From assembly GCA_910586505.1 (NCBI GenBank), contig CAJUGV010000001.1:124001-188000 (forward strand): a stretch of 64,000 nt of DNA, written 5' to 3'. Each line of letters opens with the position of its first letter. Within the stretch, counting starts at the first letter, position 1. The notes beneath the pieces are model-generated. The model had not been told where the DNA came from and searched no databases. It worked only from the letters and a program-made list of their open reading frames with translations. Of the stretch, positions 17,966-27,623 are shown one piece after another. Position numbers and translations under genes: made by a program. The stretch comes from an uncultured Paraprevotella sp. (GTDB taxonomy: Bacteria > Bacteroidota > Bacteroidia > Bacteroidales > Bacteroidaceae).

Positions 17966-20122
17966 ATGAGAATCAAATCTTTTTTATCTCTCTGCCTGCT
18001 CGCATTGTCATCAGCAGTTCATGCAGACAACTTCATCCGCATCAGCACAGACCAGATAGGTCTTATTTTGCGTGCCGAAGACGGGGGAAGACTCTACCAA
18101 TCCTACTTGGGTAAACGTCTGGACAGTTCCAACGACCTGCAACATCTGCCGAAAGGTACGGAAGCCTACCTTACCCATGGAATGGAGGACTACTTCGAAC
18201 CGGCCATCGAAGTGCGTCACAACGATGCCAATCCCTCACTTCTGCTCAAGTACGTATCGCACACGTCGGGCAATGTACAACCGGGTGTAAACGAGACTGT
18301 CATCACCCTGCAGGATGACAAGTACCCTGTGACCGTGAAGCTGCACTATGTAGCTTACGAAAAAGAGAACATCATCAAGACATTCACCGAGATCAGCCAT
18401 CAGGAGAAGAAGCCGCTGAAGTTGGAACGTTATGCTTCCGCCATGCTGCATTTCAGCCGTCCGGCCTACTACCTCACGGAATTTTCCGGTGACTGGATCT
18501 ACGAGGCCACAATGAGCACCACACCGCTCAATTTCGGCAAAAAGGTGCTCGACACCAAATTGGGAGCACGCGCCAACATGTTCACGCCTCCTATGTTCAT
18601 CCTCTCGCTGGACAAAGAATCCTCCGAAACCGAAGGCGAAGTAATTCTCGGCACTTTGGGATGGACGGGTAACTTCCGTTTCACGTTCGAAGTAGACAAC
18701 AGGCAGGACCTCCGCGTCATTGCCGGTATCAACCCTTACTTCTCGGAATATTCATTGCCGAAGGGCGAAACGTTCCGTACTCCGGACTTCTATTTCACTT
18801 ACAGCGATTGCGGACGCGGACAAGCCAGCCGCAACTTCCACGACTGGGCCCGCAAATATCAGCTCAAAGACGGTCAGGAAGATCGCCTCACACTGCTCAA
18901 CAACTGGGAAGCCACCTACTTCGACTTTGATGAAGAGAAGCTGATCGGTCTGATGGGCGATGCAGTGAAACTGGGCGTCGACATGTTCCTGCTCGACGAC
19001 GGATGGTTCGGAAACAAACACGAACGTCACAGCGACACACAGGGTCTGGGCGATTGGGACGAAACCAAGCATAAACTCCCCAACGGTATTCAGAAACTGG
19101 TGGACGAAGCCTCAAAGAAAAACATCAAGTTCGGTATCTGGATCGAACCCGAGATGGTGAATCCGAAGAGCGAACTGTACGAGAAACATAAAAATTGGGT
19201 CATACATCTGCCCAACCGCGACGAGTATTACTTCCGCAATCAGATGGTGCTCGACCTGAGCAATCCCGAAGTACAGGATTTCGTATTCGGTGTTGTAGAC
19301 GGCCTGATGACCAAATACCCCGGCATCGCCTACTTCAAGTGGGACTGCAACAGTCCTATCACCAACATCTATTCTCCTTATCTCAAGGACAAGCAGACAC
19401 ACCTCTACGTAGACTACGTACGCGGACTTTATAAGGTACTCGACCGCATCAAGGCCAAGTATCCCAAACTTCCGATGATGCTCTGCTCCGGCGGTAGCGG
19501 GCGAATCGACTACGAAGCCCTGAAATACTTCACCGAGTTCTGGGCCAGCGACAACACCGACCCCATCCAGCGTCTGTTCATCCAGTACGGTTACTCATTC
19601 TTCTATCCGGCCAAATCCATGAGTGCGCATGTCACCACGTGGAACAAGAACGCCGGCATCAAGTTCCGCACCGATGTAGCCATGATGGGTAAGCTCGGCT
19701 TCGACATCAAGCTCACCGACATGAGCGGTGACGATCTGGCCTACTGCCAACAAGCCGTGAAGAACTACAAACGCCTGCGTCCGGCCATCATGGAAGGCGA
19801 TCTCTACCGTCTGGTATCTCCTTATGACGGAAACCGCACCCATGCCGCCAACCAGTTTGTCTGCAAAGACAAGAATAAGGCTGTGGTATTCTCTTTCGAC
19901 GTATACCCCGGCTATGGCGAGAAAAACGTACCGGTGCGCCTGCAAGGTCTCGATGCCAACAAACAGTACCGCGTGAAAGAAATCAATATGATGCCCAACC
20001 AGGGTTCGGGTCTTGAAGGCAACGACCGTGTGTTCTCAGGCGATTACCTGATGAAAGTGGGTCTGAATCTCTTTACCGGCAACAAACTTTACAGTCGTGT
20101 AATTGAAATTACGGCAGAATAA
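17966..20122 (+). CDS. GH36 family alpha-galactosidase, first of a tandem pair
   Basis: The 718-residue enzyme has a signal peptide MRIKSFLSLCLLALSSAVHA, so it is probably periplasmic. An N-terminal beta-supersandwich domain (about 20-290) precedes the barrel, which contains LLDDGWFGNKHER and GIWIEPEMVNPKSELYEKH. Asp460 in YFKWDCN is the expected nucleophile and Asp529 in FWASDNTDPIQR the acid/base. These are the GH36 retaining alpha-galactosidase signatures, including the substrate-determining WD-C-N segment. Length fits the family. Its stop overlaps the next start (TAATG), so the two GH36 genes are translationally coupled. Confidence 0.93.
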   Translation: MRIKSFLSLCLLALSSAVHADNFIRISTDQIGLILRAEDGGRLYQSYLGKRLDSSNDLQHLPKGTEAYLTHGMEDYFEPAIEVRHNDANPSLLLKYVSHTSGNVQPGVNETVITLQDDKYPVTVKLHYVAYEKENIIKTFTEISHQEKKPLKLERYASAMLHFSRPAYYLTEFSGDWIYEATMSTTPLNFGKKVLDTKLGARANMFTPPMFILSLDKESSETEGEVILGTLGWTGNFRFTFEVDNRQDLRVIAGINPYFSEYSLPKGETFRTPDFYFTYSDCGRGQASRNFHDWARKYQLKDGQEDRLTLLNNWEATYFDFDEEKLIGLMGDAVKLGVDMFLLDDGWFGNKHERHSDTQGLGDWDETKHKLPNGIQKLVDEASKKNIKFGIWIEPEMVNPKSELYEKHKNWVIHLPNRDEYYFRNQMVLDLSNPEVQDFVFGVVDGLMTKYPGIAYFKWDCNSPITNIYSPYLKDKQTHLYVDYVRGLYKVLDRIKAKYPKLPMMLCSGGSGRIDYEALKYFTEFWASDNTDPIQRLFIQYGYSFFYPAKSMSAHVTTWNKNAGIKFRTDVAMMGKLGFDIKLTDMSGDDLAYCQQAVKNYKRLRPAIMEGDLYRLVSPYDGNRTHAANQFVCKDKNKAVVFSFDVYPGYGEKNVPVRLQGLDANKQYRVKEINMMPNQGSGLEGNDRVFSGDYLMKVGLNLFTGNKLYSRVIEITAE

Positions 20123-22326
20123 TGAAATCAGGAAAATACATGATAAGGGTAGCCGCTGCAATATGCAGCGTGCTACCCTTTGCGCATAGCTACGCATGGG
20201 AAGGCAGCATACTGGTATCCACTCCACACACTTCCATGCTCCTGCATGCCGGTGAGGGAGAAGACCTGCGCTTCGCCTACTTCGGCGACCGCATTGAAGA
20301 GAACCAGATTCACCAGATTCACGATGCGTGGGACGGTCTGAACCGCACGGCATATCCCACATTCGGCCAGCCCCCTCATCAGCTGTATGCCCTGCAAACC
20401 GTACACGCCGACGGAAACTGGACCACCGATCTGACTGTCGACAAAGTGGAAACCGCCTCACTCGGCAATGCCCGCCTCACCACCGTCACTCTGAAAGACA
20501 AAGTTTACCCGCTCAACGTCCGCCTCTTCTACAAGGCATATAACGACATCGACATGATCGAGACATGGAGCGAGATTTCCCATACGGAGAAAAAAGACAT
20601 CGTGCTCAAGCGTTTCGACTCAGGCCATTTCCTCATACGGCGTGGCAATGTGTGGATCTCACATCTGCACGGTTCGTGGGCCGCCGAAACACATGTCACC
20701 ACCGAACCGCTCACTCCGGGCATTAAAATGATAGAGAATGTCGACGGATCGCGCAACGGTCACTACGACCATCCGGAAGTGATGTTCTCGCTCGACGGAA
20801 AACCGCGTGAGAACGAAGGACGTGTCATCGGTGCCGCACTCTGCTGGAGCGGTAACTATTCCATCCGCATGGCCACGGACAACAACTTCGTACACCGCAT
20901 CTTTGCCGGCATCGACAGTGAAAGTTCGGAATATAAACTGGCACCGAAAGAGGTGTTCACCACACCCAAACTGGCCCTGACCTATTCCGGTGAGGGACTG
21001 AGCGGAGCCAGCCGCAACTTCCATAACTGGGCACGCCATGCAGGCATGCTGCACGCCGGCGACAAAACACGCCCCGTACTGCTCAACAGTTGGGAAGGCG
21101 TTTACCTTGATGTCAACGAACCGGCCATGACACAGATGATGAAGGACATCTCCGCCATGGGAGGCGAACTGTTTGTCATGGACGACGGATGGTTCGGTGA
21201 CAAATACCGTCGTGTGGAAGACAACTCCTCGCTCGGCGACTGGGTAGTGGACACCCAGAAACTCCCCCACGGTATCGAGGGACTTATCGAGACAGCACAC
21301 CGGAACAACATCCAATTCGGCATATGGATTGAACCGGAAGCCGTGAACAGCAAAAGCGAGCTGTTCGAACAGCATCCCGACTGGGCCTTGCAGGTGAACG
21401 GCAGACCATTGCAGTACGGACGCGGAGGTACACAGATGCTGCTCGATGTATGCAACCCCAAAGTGCAGGACTTTATGTTCGGCATTGTGGACAACCTACT
21501 GAGCAAGCACCCGCAAATCGCCTACATCAAGTGGGATGCCAACGTGGAACTGAAGAACTTCGGTTCTACCTACCTCCCTCGCGACAAGCAATCGCACCTG
21601 TATGTAGAGTACCACCGCGGCTTGAACAAAGTGCTTGAGCGCATACGCTCCAAATACCCCGACGTATTGATACAGGCATGCGGAGGCGGAGGCGGACGCG
21701 CCAGCTACGGCATCATGCCTTATTTCGACGAGTTCTGGGTGAGCGACAACACCGATGCCCTGCAACGCATCTACATGCAATGGGGCACCTCGCTCTTCTA
21801 CCCGTCCAATGCCATGGCACAGCACATCAGTGCATCGCCCAATCACCAGACCGGCCGCATCGTGCCTATCAAGTTCCGCTGCGACGTGGCCATGAGCGGG
21901 CGTCTCGGTATTGAACTACAGCCCTCCCGAATGACAGAAGAGGAATACAAGCAGACCGCACAGGCCGTAAAAGACTACAAGTCCGTGCGCGATGTCATCC
22001 AACTGGGCAACCTCTACCGCCTTGTGTCGCCCTATGACAGCAAGGGCATCGCCTCGCTCATGTATACCGATGAAGCCAAGGACAAAGCGGTGTTCTTCGC
22101 CTACAAGATGGAACACTTCAACAACCAGGTTGTGCCCCGTGTCTGTCTGCGCGGACTCGACCCTTCACGCAATTACCGCGTGCGTGAACTGAACGTCAAA
22201 ACCGGAAACAATCCCTGTTTCCTGAACGGCAAACTGTTCTCCGGCTCCCTGCTGATGAACACCGGCATTGAAATGCCGCTCGGAAGCGACTACGGAAGCT
22301 GCGTACTGGAACTCACAGCCGAATAG
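20122..22326 (+). CDS. GH36 family glycosidase, second of a tandem pair
   Basis: The 734-residue protein has a signal peptide (MKSGKYMIRVAAAICSVLPFAHSYA). It is paralogous to the preceding enzyme with the same architecture: MDDGWFGDKYRRVED, GIWIEPEAVNSKSELFEQH, nucleophile Asp472 in YIKWDANVEL and acid/base Asp542 in FWVSDNTDALQR. The nucleophile loop differs (KWDANVE against KWDCNSP), so the pair may differ in the sugar accepted, for example Gal against GalNAc or a different linkage. That is inference. Its ATG overlaps the TAA of the upstream gene by one base. It is the last gene of the operon before a strong terminator. Confidence 0.92.
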   Translation: MKSGKYMIRVAAAICSVLPFAHSYAWEGSILVSTPHTSMLLHAGEGEDLRFAYFGDRIEENQIHQIHDAWDGLNRTAYPTFGQPPHQLYALQTVHADGNWTTDLTVDKVETASLGNARLTTVTLKDKVYPLNVRLFYKAYNDIDMIETWSEISHTEKKDIVLKRFDSGHFLIRRGNVWISHLHGSWAAETHVTTEPLTPGIKMIENVDGSRNGHYDHPEVMFSLDGKPRENEGRVIGAALCWSGNYSIRMATDNNFVHRIFAGIDSESSEYKLAPKEVFTTPKLALTYSGEGLSGASRNFHNWARHAGMLHAGDKTRPVLLNSWEGVYLDVNEPAMTQMMKDISAMGGELFVMDDGWFGDKYRRVEDNSSLGDWVVDTQKLPHGIEGLIETAHRNNIQFGIWIEPEAVNSKSELFEQHPDWALQVNGRPLQYGRGGTQMLLDVCNPKVQDFMFGIVDNLLSKHPQIAYIKWDANVELKNFGSTYLPRDKQSHLYVEYHRGLNKVLERIRSKYPDVLIQACGGGGGRASYGIMPYFDEFWVSDNTDALQRIYMQWGTSLFYPSNAMAQHISASPNHQTGRIVPIKFRCDVAMSGRLGIELQPSRMTEEEYKQTAQAVKDYKSVRDVIQLGNLYRLVSPYDSKGIASLMYTDEAKDKAVFFAYKMEHFNNQVVPRVCLRGLDPSRNYRVRELNVKTGNNPCFLNGKLFSGSLLMNTGIEMPLGSDYGSCVLELTAE

Positions 22327-22352
22327 AACACGCGCCGCACCTTACATATCCG

Positions 22353-22390
22353 AAAAAGCGGGACCGCCAAAACGACGGTCCCGCTTTTTT
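22353..22390. terminator. Bidirectional terminator at the PUL right end
   Basis: A perfect stem AGCGGGACCG/CGGTCCCGCT (22357-22366 with 22376-22385) has a nine-base loop, T6 on the plus side and A5 on the other. It serves both the GH36 operon and the convergent yfhO-type gene. Confidence 0.9.
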
Positions 22391-22405
22391 GCTATACATT
22401 ATTCC

Positions 22406-24940
22406 TTACGGCCTGGCCGCTTTACGTCTTCTAAGCACCTCACGTCCCAACAAGAACAACACTGAGAGAAGCAACAGCGTAAGCGATACGTTAGCCAACG
22501 CCTCCGTCACTTCAAGGCTCTTGGGGTCAAACACAAAATCCACCTTATGTTTTCCCGGTCCCACCTTCACTGCGCGAAGGATGTAATCGGCACAGGCAAT
22601 CTCCGCCGTTTCGCCGTCCACCTTAGCCTGCCAGCCCGGATAAAATATCTCCGAGAATACCACCACTCCGCCTTTCGCCGAATTTATTTCGTAAGACAAG
22701 GCATTGGCATCATAAGCGGTAAGCTTCACCACGGCCGACGTATCAACGGGCTGCGCTCCCTCCGCATCGCCCAATATTGTCCTGTATTTCTCGGACACGA
22801 GCGCCACTTCACGAGGATTCACCCGATGCAGACCGAGAATTTCATCATCCGCACAGGCCACATAGCGCACCTCCTTCACAAACCATCCGTTTCCGCAGGC
22901 ATGAGGATTAGGCACGGGGAACGTCTCTCCACCCTCTTGCCCGAAGATGGCATACTTCACATTGAGCATGTTCAATACCGGGAATATCGAATCTCCGTTC
23001 ACAGCCGACAAATCACCGCGCGATTCGGATACGGCCCGGGCGAAACGCCCCATCTCCGGAGCGATATGCTCCTCTATCATCTCCTGATAACGACGGAGCT
23101 TGGCGGCATGATATCCCCCGATACTTTTATGGTAATAAGAAGTATTATTCTCATTGAACGGACTACCGGCCAGATTCATCACACGGTAATCCTTGTCAGG
23201 ATCCTGCAAGATAATCTCATCTGCCGGAGTCTTGGCCACCGTATTCACTGTCTGCAACGGTTCGCTGAACATCCCGTCGTTAAGGTAACGCTTGTCCACC
23301 TGCCACAAGTCGAAAAGACACAGCACAAACACACAGCCCACAAGCAAGCCGCTTCCTATCTTCTTCACATTGTAGGCCAGCAACAACAGCAGCCCCACCG
23401 CCGTAATGATGAAACTGCGCCATGCGTCGGCCACCACCACCGCCTTGCGCATCTCATGCAGATTGGAGAATATCCCGCCCAGCATCTCGCGAGGAATGTA
23501 ACCCTTGCCGGCCGCATCCTGCAACATCGCCGTCTCGGAAGAAGAAATATAATGTCCGAAGAACATATCGGGCATCAGGGCAAACAGCAACGCAATGCCT
23601 CCTGTCAGCGCAAAGCTCACATACACATATTTGAAGTTCTCTTTCAACGTCTCCGGACGTTCCAGAACGGCTTTCAGTCCGAACATGGCCAGCAGAGGTA
23701 TCGTAAATTCCGCCACCACCAGCACCGAAGCCACGGCACGGAACTTGGAATACATCGGCACATAATCAAGGAAAAAGTCGGTCAGCCCCATGAAATTACG
23801 CCCCCATGACAACATCACGGAAAGCACCGTCAACGCCAGCAGACACCACTTCATAGGCCCTTTGACCACAAAGAGACTCAACACGAACAGCATCAGCACG
23901 AATGCTCCCACATAGACCGGACCGCTCGTTCCGGGCTGCTCGCCCCAATACTGCCCCATTGCCTGATAAACGGGCACATATTGCTGGTTGGCCTTCTCCA
24001 TGGCGGTCTTACTGGCCGTAAGGGGCTGCGAGGCCCCTCCCTTCACATTCGGCACCAGCAACGACCAGGTTTCCCCAATCCCGTAGCTCCACTGCGTGAT
24101 GTAGTCACGCTCCAGCCCGTCTTTCGTCTGATTGCCGGGATTTTGTTTACTCTTATAAGTCAACTCGCTCTTTCCGCGCATGCTCTCCTTACTATACTGG
24201 TAGGTATGATAGAGATTGGAAGAGTTGATGGCCACTCCTATCAGCCCCGCCAGCACCAACATAGCCGTAGCCTTACACCATACGGCCAACTTTCCCTCTT
24301 TCACGGCCTGAATAAGATAAGCCAGCGACATGAAGCCCATTACCGGCAGAAAATAGTAACTCATCTGCACGTGATTGGACAGAATCTGCAAGGCGAAGAA
24401 AAATGCCGTTACCAGTCCACCCCACAAATAACGTCCCCGGTAGCAAAGTACCAGTCCCGCGATCGTAGGGGGAACATAAGCCAGCGCCATTACTTTCCAA
24501 ATATGTCCGGCACCTATTATAATAAAGAAATAGGAAGAGAAAGCCCAGAGCACAGCCCCCATCGCGGCCATCCATACCTTGAAGTCAAACGCACGAAGCA
24601 GTATATAGAAGCCCAGCAACATGACAAACACATACATCACCACACCGGTCAGCCCCAGCTGATAAACCCGTTGCAGGCCCACCAGCGCATCGGTGGAATC
24701 ATAACTGGGTGCCATCTGATAAGTAGGCATACCGGAAAAAAGGACATTCGTCCAGCGCGTGCGCTCACCCGTACGCTCCATATACTCTTTCATCTCCACT
24801 CCCGCACCTATGCCGCCACTGTGATCGTGTCCCGTAAGTACCTGTCCTTCCATGACCGGCCCGAAAAAATACAGGAAACCTATCGCAAGGAACAACACCA
24901 CAGCGAGCGCGTCCGGCAAATAACTCTTTATCTTATTCAT
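22406..24940 (-). CDS. YfhO-family multi-pass membrane protein
   Basis: The 844-residue integral membrane protein starts MNKIKSYLPDALAVVLFLAIGFLYFFGP. About a dozen hydrophobic helices are visible through residue 560. A soluble region follows (about 570-790, with NTSYYHKSIGGYHAAKLRRYQEM and VVFSEIFYPGWQAKVDG), then a last helix near the C-terminus (LTLLLLSVLFLLGREVLRRRK). GYHAAK and PGWxAxVDG are typical of the Bacteroidetes YfhO group, which is related to GT-C type glycosyltransferases. The family is tied to glycosylation of envelope components in Firmicutes; its role in Bacteroidetes is not established. It appears monocistronic. Confidence 0.85.
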   Translation of the reverse strand: MNKIKSYLPDALAVVLFLAIGFLYFFGPVMEGQVLTGHDHSGGIGAGVEMKEYMERTGERTRWTNVLFSGMPTYQMAPSYDSTDALVGLQRVYQLGLTGVVMYVFVMLLGFYILLRAFDFKVWMAAMGAVLWAFSSYFFIIIGAGHIWKVMALAYVPPTIAGLVLCYRGRYLWGGLVTAFFFALQILSNHVQMSYYFLPVMGFMSLAYLIQAVKEGKLAVWCKATAMLVLAGLIGVAINSSNLYHTYQYSKESMRGKSELTYKSKQNPGNQTKDGLERDYITQWSYGIGETWSLLVPNVKGGASQPLTASKTAMEKANQQYVPVYQAMGQYWGEQPGTSGPVYVGAFVLMLFVLSLFVVKGPMKWCLLALTVLSVMLSWGRNFMGLTDFFLDYVPMYSKFRAVASVLVVAEFTIPLLAMFGLKAVLERPETLKENFKYVYVSFALTGGIALLFALMPDMFFGHYISSSETAMLQDAAGKGYIPREMLGGIFSNLHEMRKAVVVADAWRSFIITAVGLLLLLAYNVKKIGSGLLVGCVFVLCLFDLWQVDKRYLNDGMFSEPLQTVNTVAKTPADEIILQDPDKDYRVMNLAGSPFNENNTSYYHKSIGGYHAAKLRRYQEMIEEHIAPEMGRFARAVSESRGDLSAVNGDSIFPVLNMLNVKYAIFGQEGGETFPVPNPHACGNGWFVKEVRYVACADDEILGLHRVNPREVALVSEKYRTILGDAEGAQPVDTSAVVKLTAYDANALSYEINSAKGGVVVFSEIFYPGWQAKVDGETAEIACADYILRAVKVGPGKHKVDFVFDPKSLEVTEALANVSLTLLLLSVLFLLGREVLRRRKAARP

Positions 24941-24982
24941 AACTGATATAATAATATTAGATTAATAACTTTCGTCGCCATG

Positions 24983-24990
24983 CAAAAGTA
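24983..24990 (-). promoter_or_regulatory. Probable -7 element of the yfhO-type gene
   Basis: Minus-strand TACTTTTG matches TAnnTTTG. It lies 42 bases before the start codon and directly after the rpsO terminator. No clear -33 partner is seen because that position falls in the terminator stem. Confidence 0.45.
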
Positions 24991-24992
24991 CT

Positions 24993-25025
24993 AAAAAAAA
25001 CCGCCTCCCTGACAGGAAAGCGGTT
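24993..25025 (-). terminator. rpsO terminator
   Basis: On the minus strand AACCGC-TTCCT pairs with AGGGA-GCGGTT (one G-U pair) and is followed by a run of eight T residues. It sits 23 bases after the rpsO stop. Confidence 0.9.
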
Positions 25026-25048
25026 AAATCTTCAGTGCGGACTGCGAA

Positions 25049-25318
25049 TTACTTACGCAAGCCCAAAGCCTTGACGATAGCACGGTATCTTGTGATATCG
25101 CGGTCTTTCAGGTAGTTCAGCAACGCACGGCGCTTACCTACCAGCATAGTCAAAGCCCTTTCAGTACTATAATCTTTACGGTTGCGCTTCATGTGCTCCG
25201 TCAAGTGGGAAATACGGTATGAGAACAATGCTATCTGGCTCTCAGCGGAACCGGTATCAGTGTTAGACTTCCCGTACTGTCCAAAGATTTCTTGCTTTTT
25301 AACTGGATCTAAATACAT
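25049..25318 (-). CDS. rpsO: 30S ribosomal protein S15
   Basis: The 89-residue protein has the standard S15 length and signatures: GSAESQIALFSYRISHLTEHMKRNRKDY and the C-terminal LVGKRRALLNYLKDRDITRYRAIVKALGLRK. It binds 16S rRNA at the central-domain three-way junction early in 30S assembly. It is a single-gene unit with a consensus promoter and a strong terminator, divergent from typA. Confidence 0.98.
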   Translation of the reverse strand: MYLDPVKKQEIFGQYGKSNTDTGSAESQIALFSYRISHLTEHMKRNRKDYSTERALTMLVGKRRALLNYLKDRDITRYRAIVKALGLRK

Positions 25319-25356
25319 AACTTGAATTTTTAAGTCACTAATTCTCTAAGCGGTTG

Positions 25357-25387
25357 CAAAGTTACTACATTTTCCCGTCATGCCAAA
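25357..25387 (-). promoter_or_regulatory. rpsO promoter
   Basis: Minus-strand TTTG (25384-25387), 19 bases, then TAACTTTG (25357-25364): a full match to the Bacteroides TTTG-(19-21)-TAnnTTTG consensus. Expected start is near 25351, giving a leader of about 33 bases. Confidence 0.85.
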
Positions 25388-25438
25388 CGTTTCCCGTATT
25401 TTTTTGATTCTATCCCGCACTTTTCCAATAATTTGTAG

Positions 25439-25446
25439 TACCTTTG
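25439..25446 (+). promoter_or_regulatory. typA -7 element
   Basis: TACCTTTG is an exact TAnnTTTG match, 23 bases before the chosen typA start. The -33 position has no TTTG. A start near 25453 gives a leader of about 17 bases and argues against the in-frame upstream ATG at 25380. Confidence 0.6.
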
Positions 25447-25469
25447 CCGCATTATTTCAGGTAAAAAGT

Positions 25470-27272
25470 ATGCAGAACATTAGAAACATTGCTATTATCG
25501 CCCACGTAGACCACGGAAAGACTACGCTGGTGGACAAGATGCTGCTGGCGGGCAACCTGTTCCGCGAAAACCAGCAGACCGGTGAATTGATGCTGGACAA
25601 CAACGAACTGGAACGCGAACGCGGCATCACCATTCTCTCCAAGAATGTTTCCATTAATTATAAAGGTACGAAAATCAATATTATCGACACCCCGGGACAC
25701 TCCGACTTCGGAGGCGAGGTGGAGCGCGTGCTGAACATGGCCGACGGCTGTATTCTGTTGGTAGATGCCTTCGAAGGTCCTATGCCGCAAACCCGCTTCG
25801 TGCTCCAGAAAGCACTCGAAATAGGACTGAAACCCATTGTGGTTATCAATAAAGTGGACAAACCGAACTGCCGCCCCGAAGAAGTCTATGAAATGGTGTT
25901 CGACCTTATGTGCGACCTCAACGCCACCGAAGAGCAGCTTGACTTCCCCGTCATCTACGGATCGGCCAAGAACAACTGGATGGGCGAAGACTGGCAAACT
26001 CCCACCAGCGACATCTTCTACCTGCTCGACAAGATCGTAGAGCACATCCCCGCTCCGCAACAACTGGAAGGCACCCCGCAAATGCTTATTACATCGCTCG
26101 ACTACTCCAACTATACAGGACGTATCGCCGTAGGACGCGTGCACCGCGGTATGCTGAAGGAGAACATGAACATCACTATCGTGCACCGTGACGGAAGCCG
26201 CGAAAAAACGAAGATCAAAGAACTGCATACCTTTACCGGCATGGGACGCCAGAAAGCCGCCGAGGTATCTTCGGGCGATATCTGCGCCATCGTGGGATTG
26301 GAGAACTTTGAAATCGGTGACTCCATCTGTGATTTCGAAAATCCGGAACCGCTGCCCACCATCACCATCGACGAACCGACGATGAGCATGCTCTTCACCA
26401 TCAACGACTCGCCGTTCTTCGGAAAAGAAGGCAAGTTCTGCACCAGCCGGCACATCAGCGAGCGTCTGGACAAGGAACTGGAAAAGAACCTCGCCCTGCG
26501 CGTCTCTATGCCCGACGGATATACCGACCGCTGGATCGTGGCCGGACGCGGTGTGCTCCACCTTTCGGTGCTCATCGAAACCATGCGCCGCGAAGGCTAT
26601 GAACTGCAAGTGGGCCAGCCGCAGGTGATCTACAAGGAGATAAACGGAGAAAAATGCGAGCCTATCGAGGAACTGACCATCAATGTGCCGGAGGAATTCT
26701 CCAGCAAAATGATAGACATGGTGACCCGACGCAAAGGAGAAATGGTGTCGATGGAGACGCAGGGCGAACGTGTGAACATTGAGTTCAACATCCCCTCGCG
26801 CGGCATTATCGGCCTGCGCACCAACGTGCTTACTGCCAGCCAGGGAGAAGCCATCATGGCCCACCGTTTCAAGGAATATCAGCCTTATAAGGGCGACATC
26901 AGCCGGCGCAGCAACGGGGTCATGATAGCCCTCGAAAGCGGTACGGCATTTGCCTACGCCATCAACAACCTTCAGGACAGGGGCAAGTTCTTCATCGAAC
27001 CGCAAAGCCCCGTCTATGCCGGACAGATCGTGGGAGAACATATCCACGACAACGACCTGGTGGTGAATGTGACCAAGAGCAAGCAGCTCACCAACATGCG
27101 TGCATCGGGATCCGATGAAAAGGCACGTATCGTACCGGCCACCATACTCTCGCTCGAGGAGGCATTGGAATATATCCGCGAAGATGAGTATGTAGAGGTG
27201 ACTCCGAAGAGCATGCGCATGCGCAAGGTCATCCTCGACCATCTGGAGCGCAAGCGCGCCAATCGCGACTAA
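25470..27272 (+). CDS. typA: Translational GTPase TypA/BipA
   Basis: The 600-residue protein starts MQNIRNIAIIAHVDHGKTTL with the P-loop AHVDHGKT at once. Further GTPase motifs are RGITI (switch I), DTPGHSDFGGEVERV (G3) and NKVDKP (G4). EF-Tu-like domain 2 (about 200-290), an EF-G-like domain III and V, and the TypA-specific C-terminal domain (about 390-600) complete it. It is a ribosome-associated GTPase involved in 50S assembly and stress adaptation. The ATG at 25470 is chosen because the upstream extension has no family homology and overlaps the promoter. Confidence 0.97.
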   Translation: MQNIRNIAIIAHVDHGKTTLVDKMLLAGNLFRENQQTGELMLDNNELERERGITILSKNVSINYKGTKINIIDTPGHSDFGGEVERVLNMADGCILLVDAFEGPMPQTRFVLQKALEIGLKPIVVINKVDKPNCRPEEVYEMVFDLMCDLNATEEQLDFPVIYGSAKNNWMGEDWQTPTSDIFYLLDKIVEHIPAPQQLEGTPQMLITSLDYSNYTGRIAVGRVHRGMLKENMNITIVHRDGSREKTKIKELHTFTGMGRQKAAEVSSGDICAIVGLENFEIGDSICDFENPEPLPTITIDEPTMSMLFTINDSPFFGKEGKFCTSRHISERLDKELEKNLALRVSMPDGYTDRWIVAGRGVLHLSVLIETMRREGYELQVGQPQVIYKEINGEKCEPIEELTINVPEEFSSKMIDMVTRRKGEMVSMETQGERVNIEFNIPSRGIIGLRTNVLTASQGEAIMAHRFKEYQPYKGDISRRSNGVMIALESGTAFAYAINNLQDRGKFFIEPQSPVYAGQIVGEHIHDNDLVVNVTKSKQLTNMRASGSDEKARIVPATILSLEEALEYIREDEYVEVTPKSMRMRKVILDHLERKRANRD

Positions 27273-27304
27273 TACGGAAATCCGGACAAATCCGGACCTT
27301 ATAC

Positions 27305-27350
27305 AGGTGCGTCCTGGCTTCATTTTGAAGACGAGGCGCGCCTATTTTTA
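27305..27350 (+). terminator. typA terminator
   Basis: Arms 27305-27321 and 27327-27343 pair at 15 of 17 positions, counting G-U pairs, followed by TATTTTTATT. A short direct repeat (AAATCCGGAC twice) precedes it. Confidence 0.7.
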
Positions 27351-27402
27351 TTATTCTGACAATCAAACGATTGAACGCAATAAAGAACACATAATCATGT
27401 CA

Positions 27403-27462
27403 TGCGGAGAGAAATAAATTTTCATGCTCTTGAAAATTTATTTTCTTCCGCATCATTTTTTT
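27403..27462. repeat. 22-bp hairpin with T7 tail, copy of a recurring intergenic palindrome
   Basis: Arms 27403-27424 and 27431-27452 match at 19 of 22 positions around a TGCTCT loop, followed by TCATTTTTTT. The block TCCGCATCATTTTTTT (27447-27462) is identical to 46203-46218. It may act as a second terminator. The rest of the gap to 27623 is AT-rich with no gene seen. Confidence 0.65.
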
Positions 27463-27623
27463 CCGCACTCCGCATCAAAATTCAGCACCCTCCCGCACGC
27501 CCCGCTCACCGCTCGGAAAATAATTACTATTCATCCCGTACGTTTCCTTCGTAAATAAAGCCGCACAAAAAGATTCACAAACTGATTTTTTCAGTAATTT
27601 AGCGGAAAATATATAAAATCATC

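Noticed and set aside
25452..27323. 623-codon open frame on the minus strand opposite typA
   Set aside because: It is a mirror of a GC-biased conserved gene, is His/Val-rich with no domain, and covers the typA promoter. typA is certain on the plus strand.
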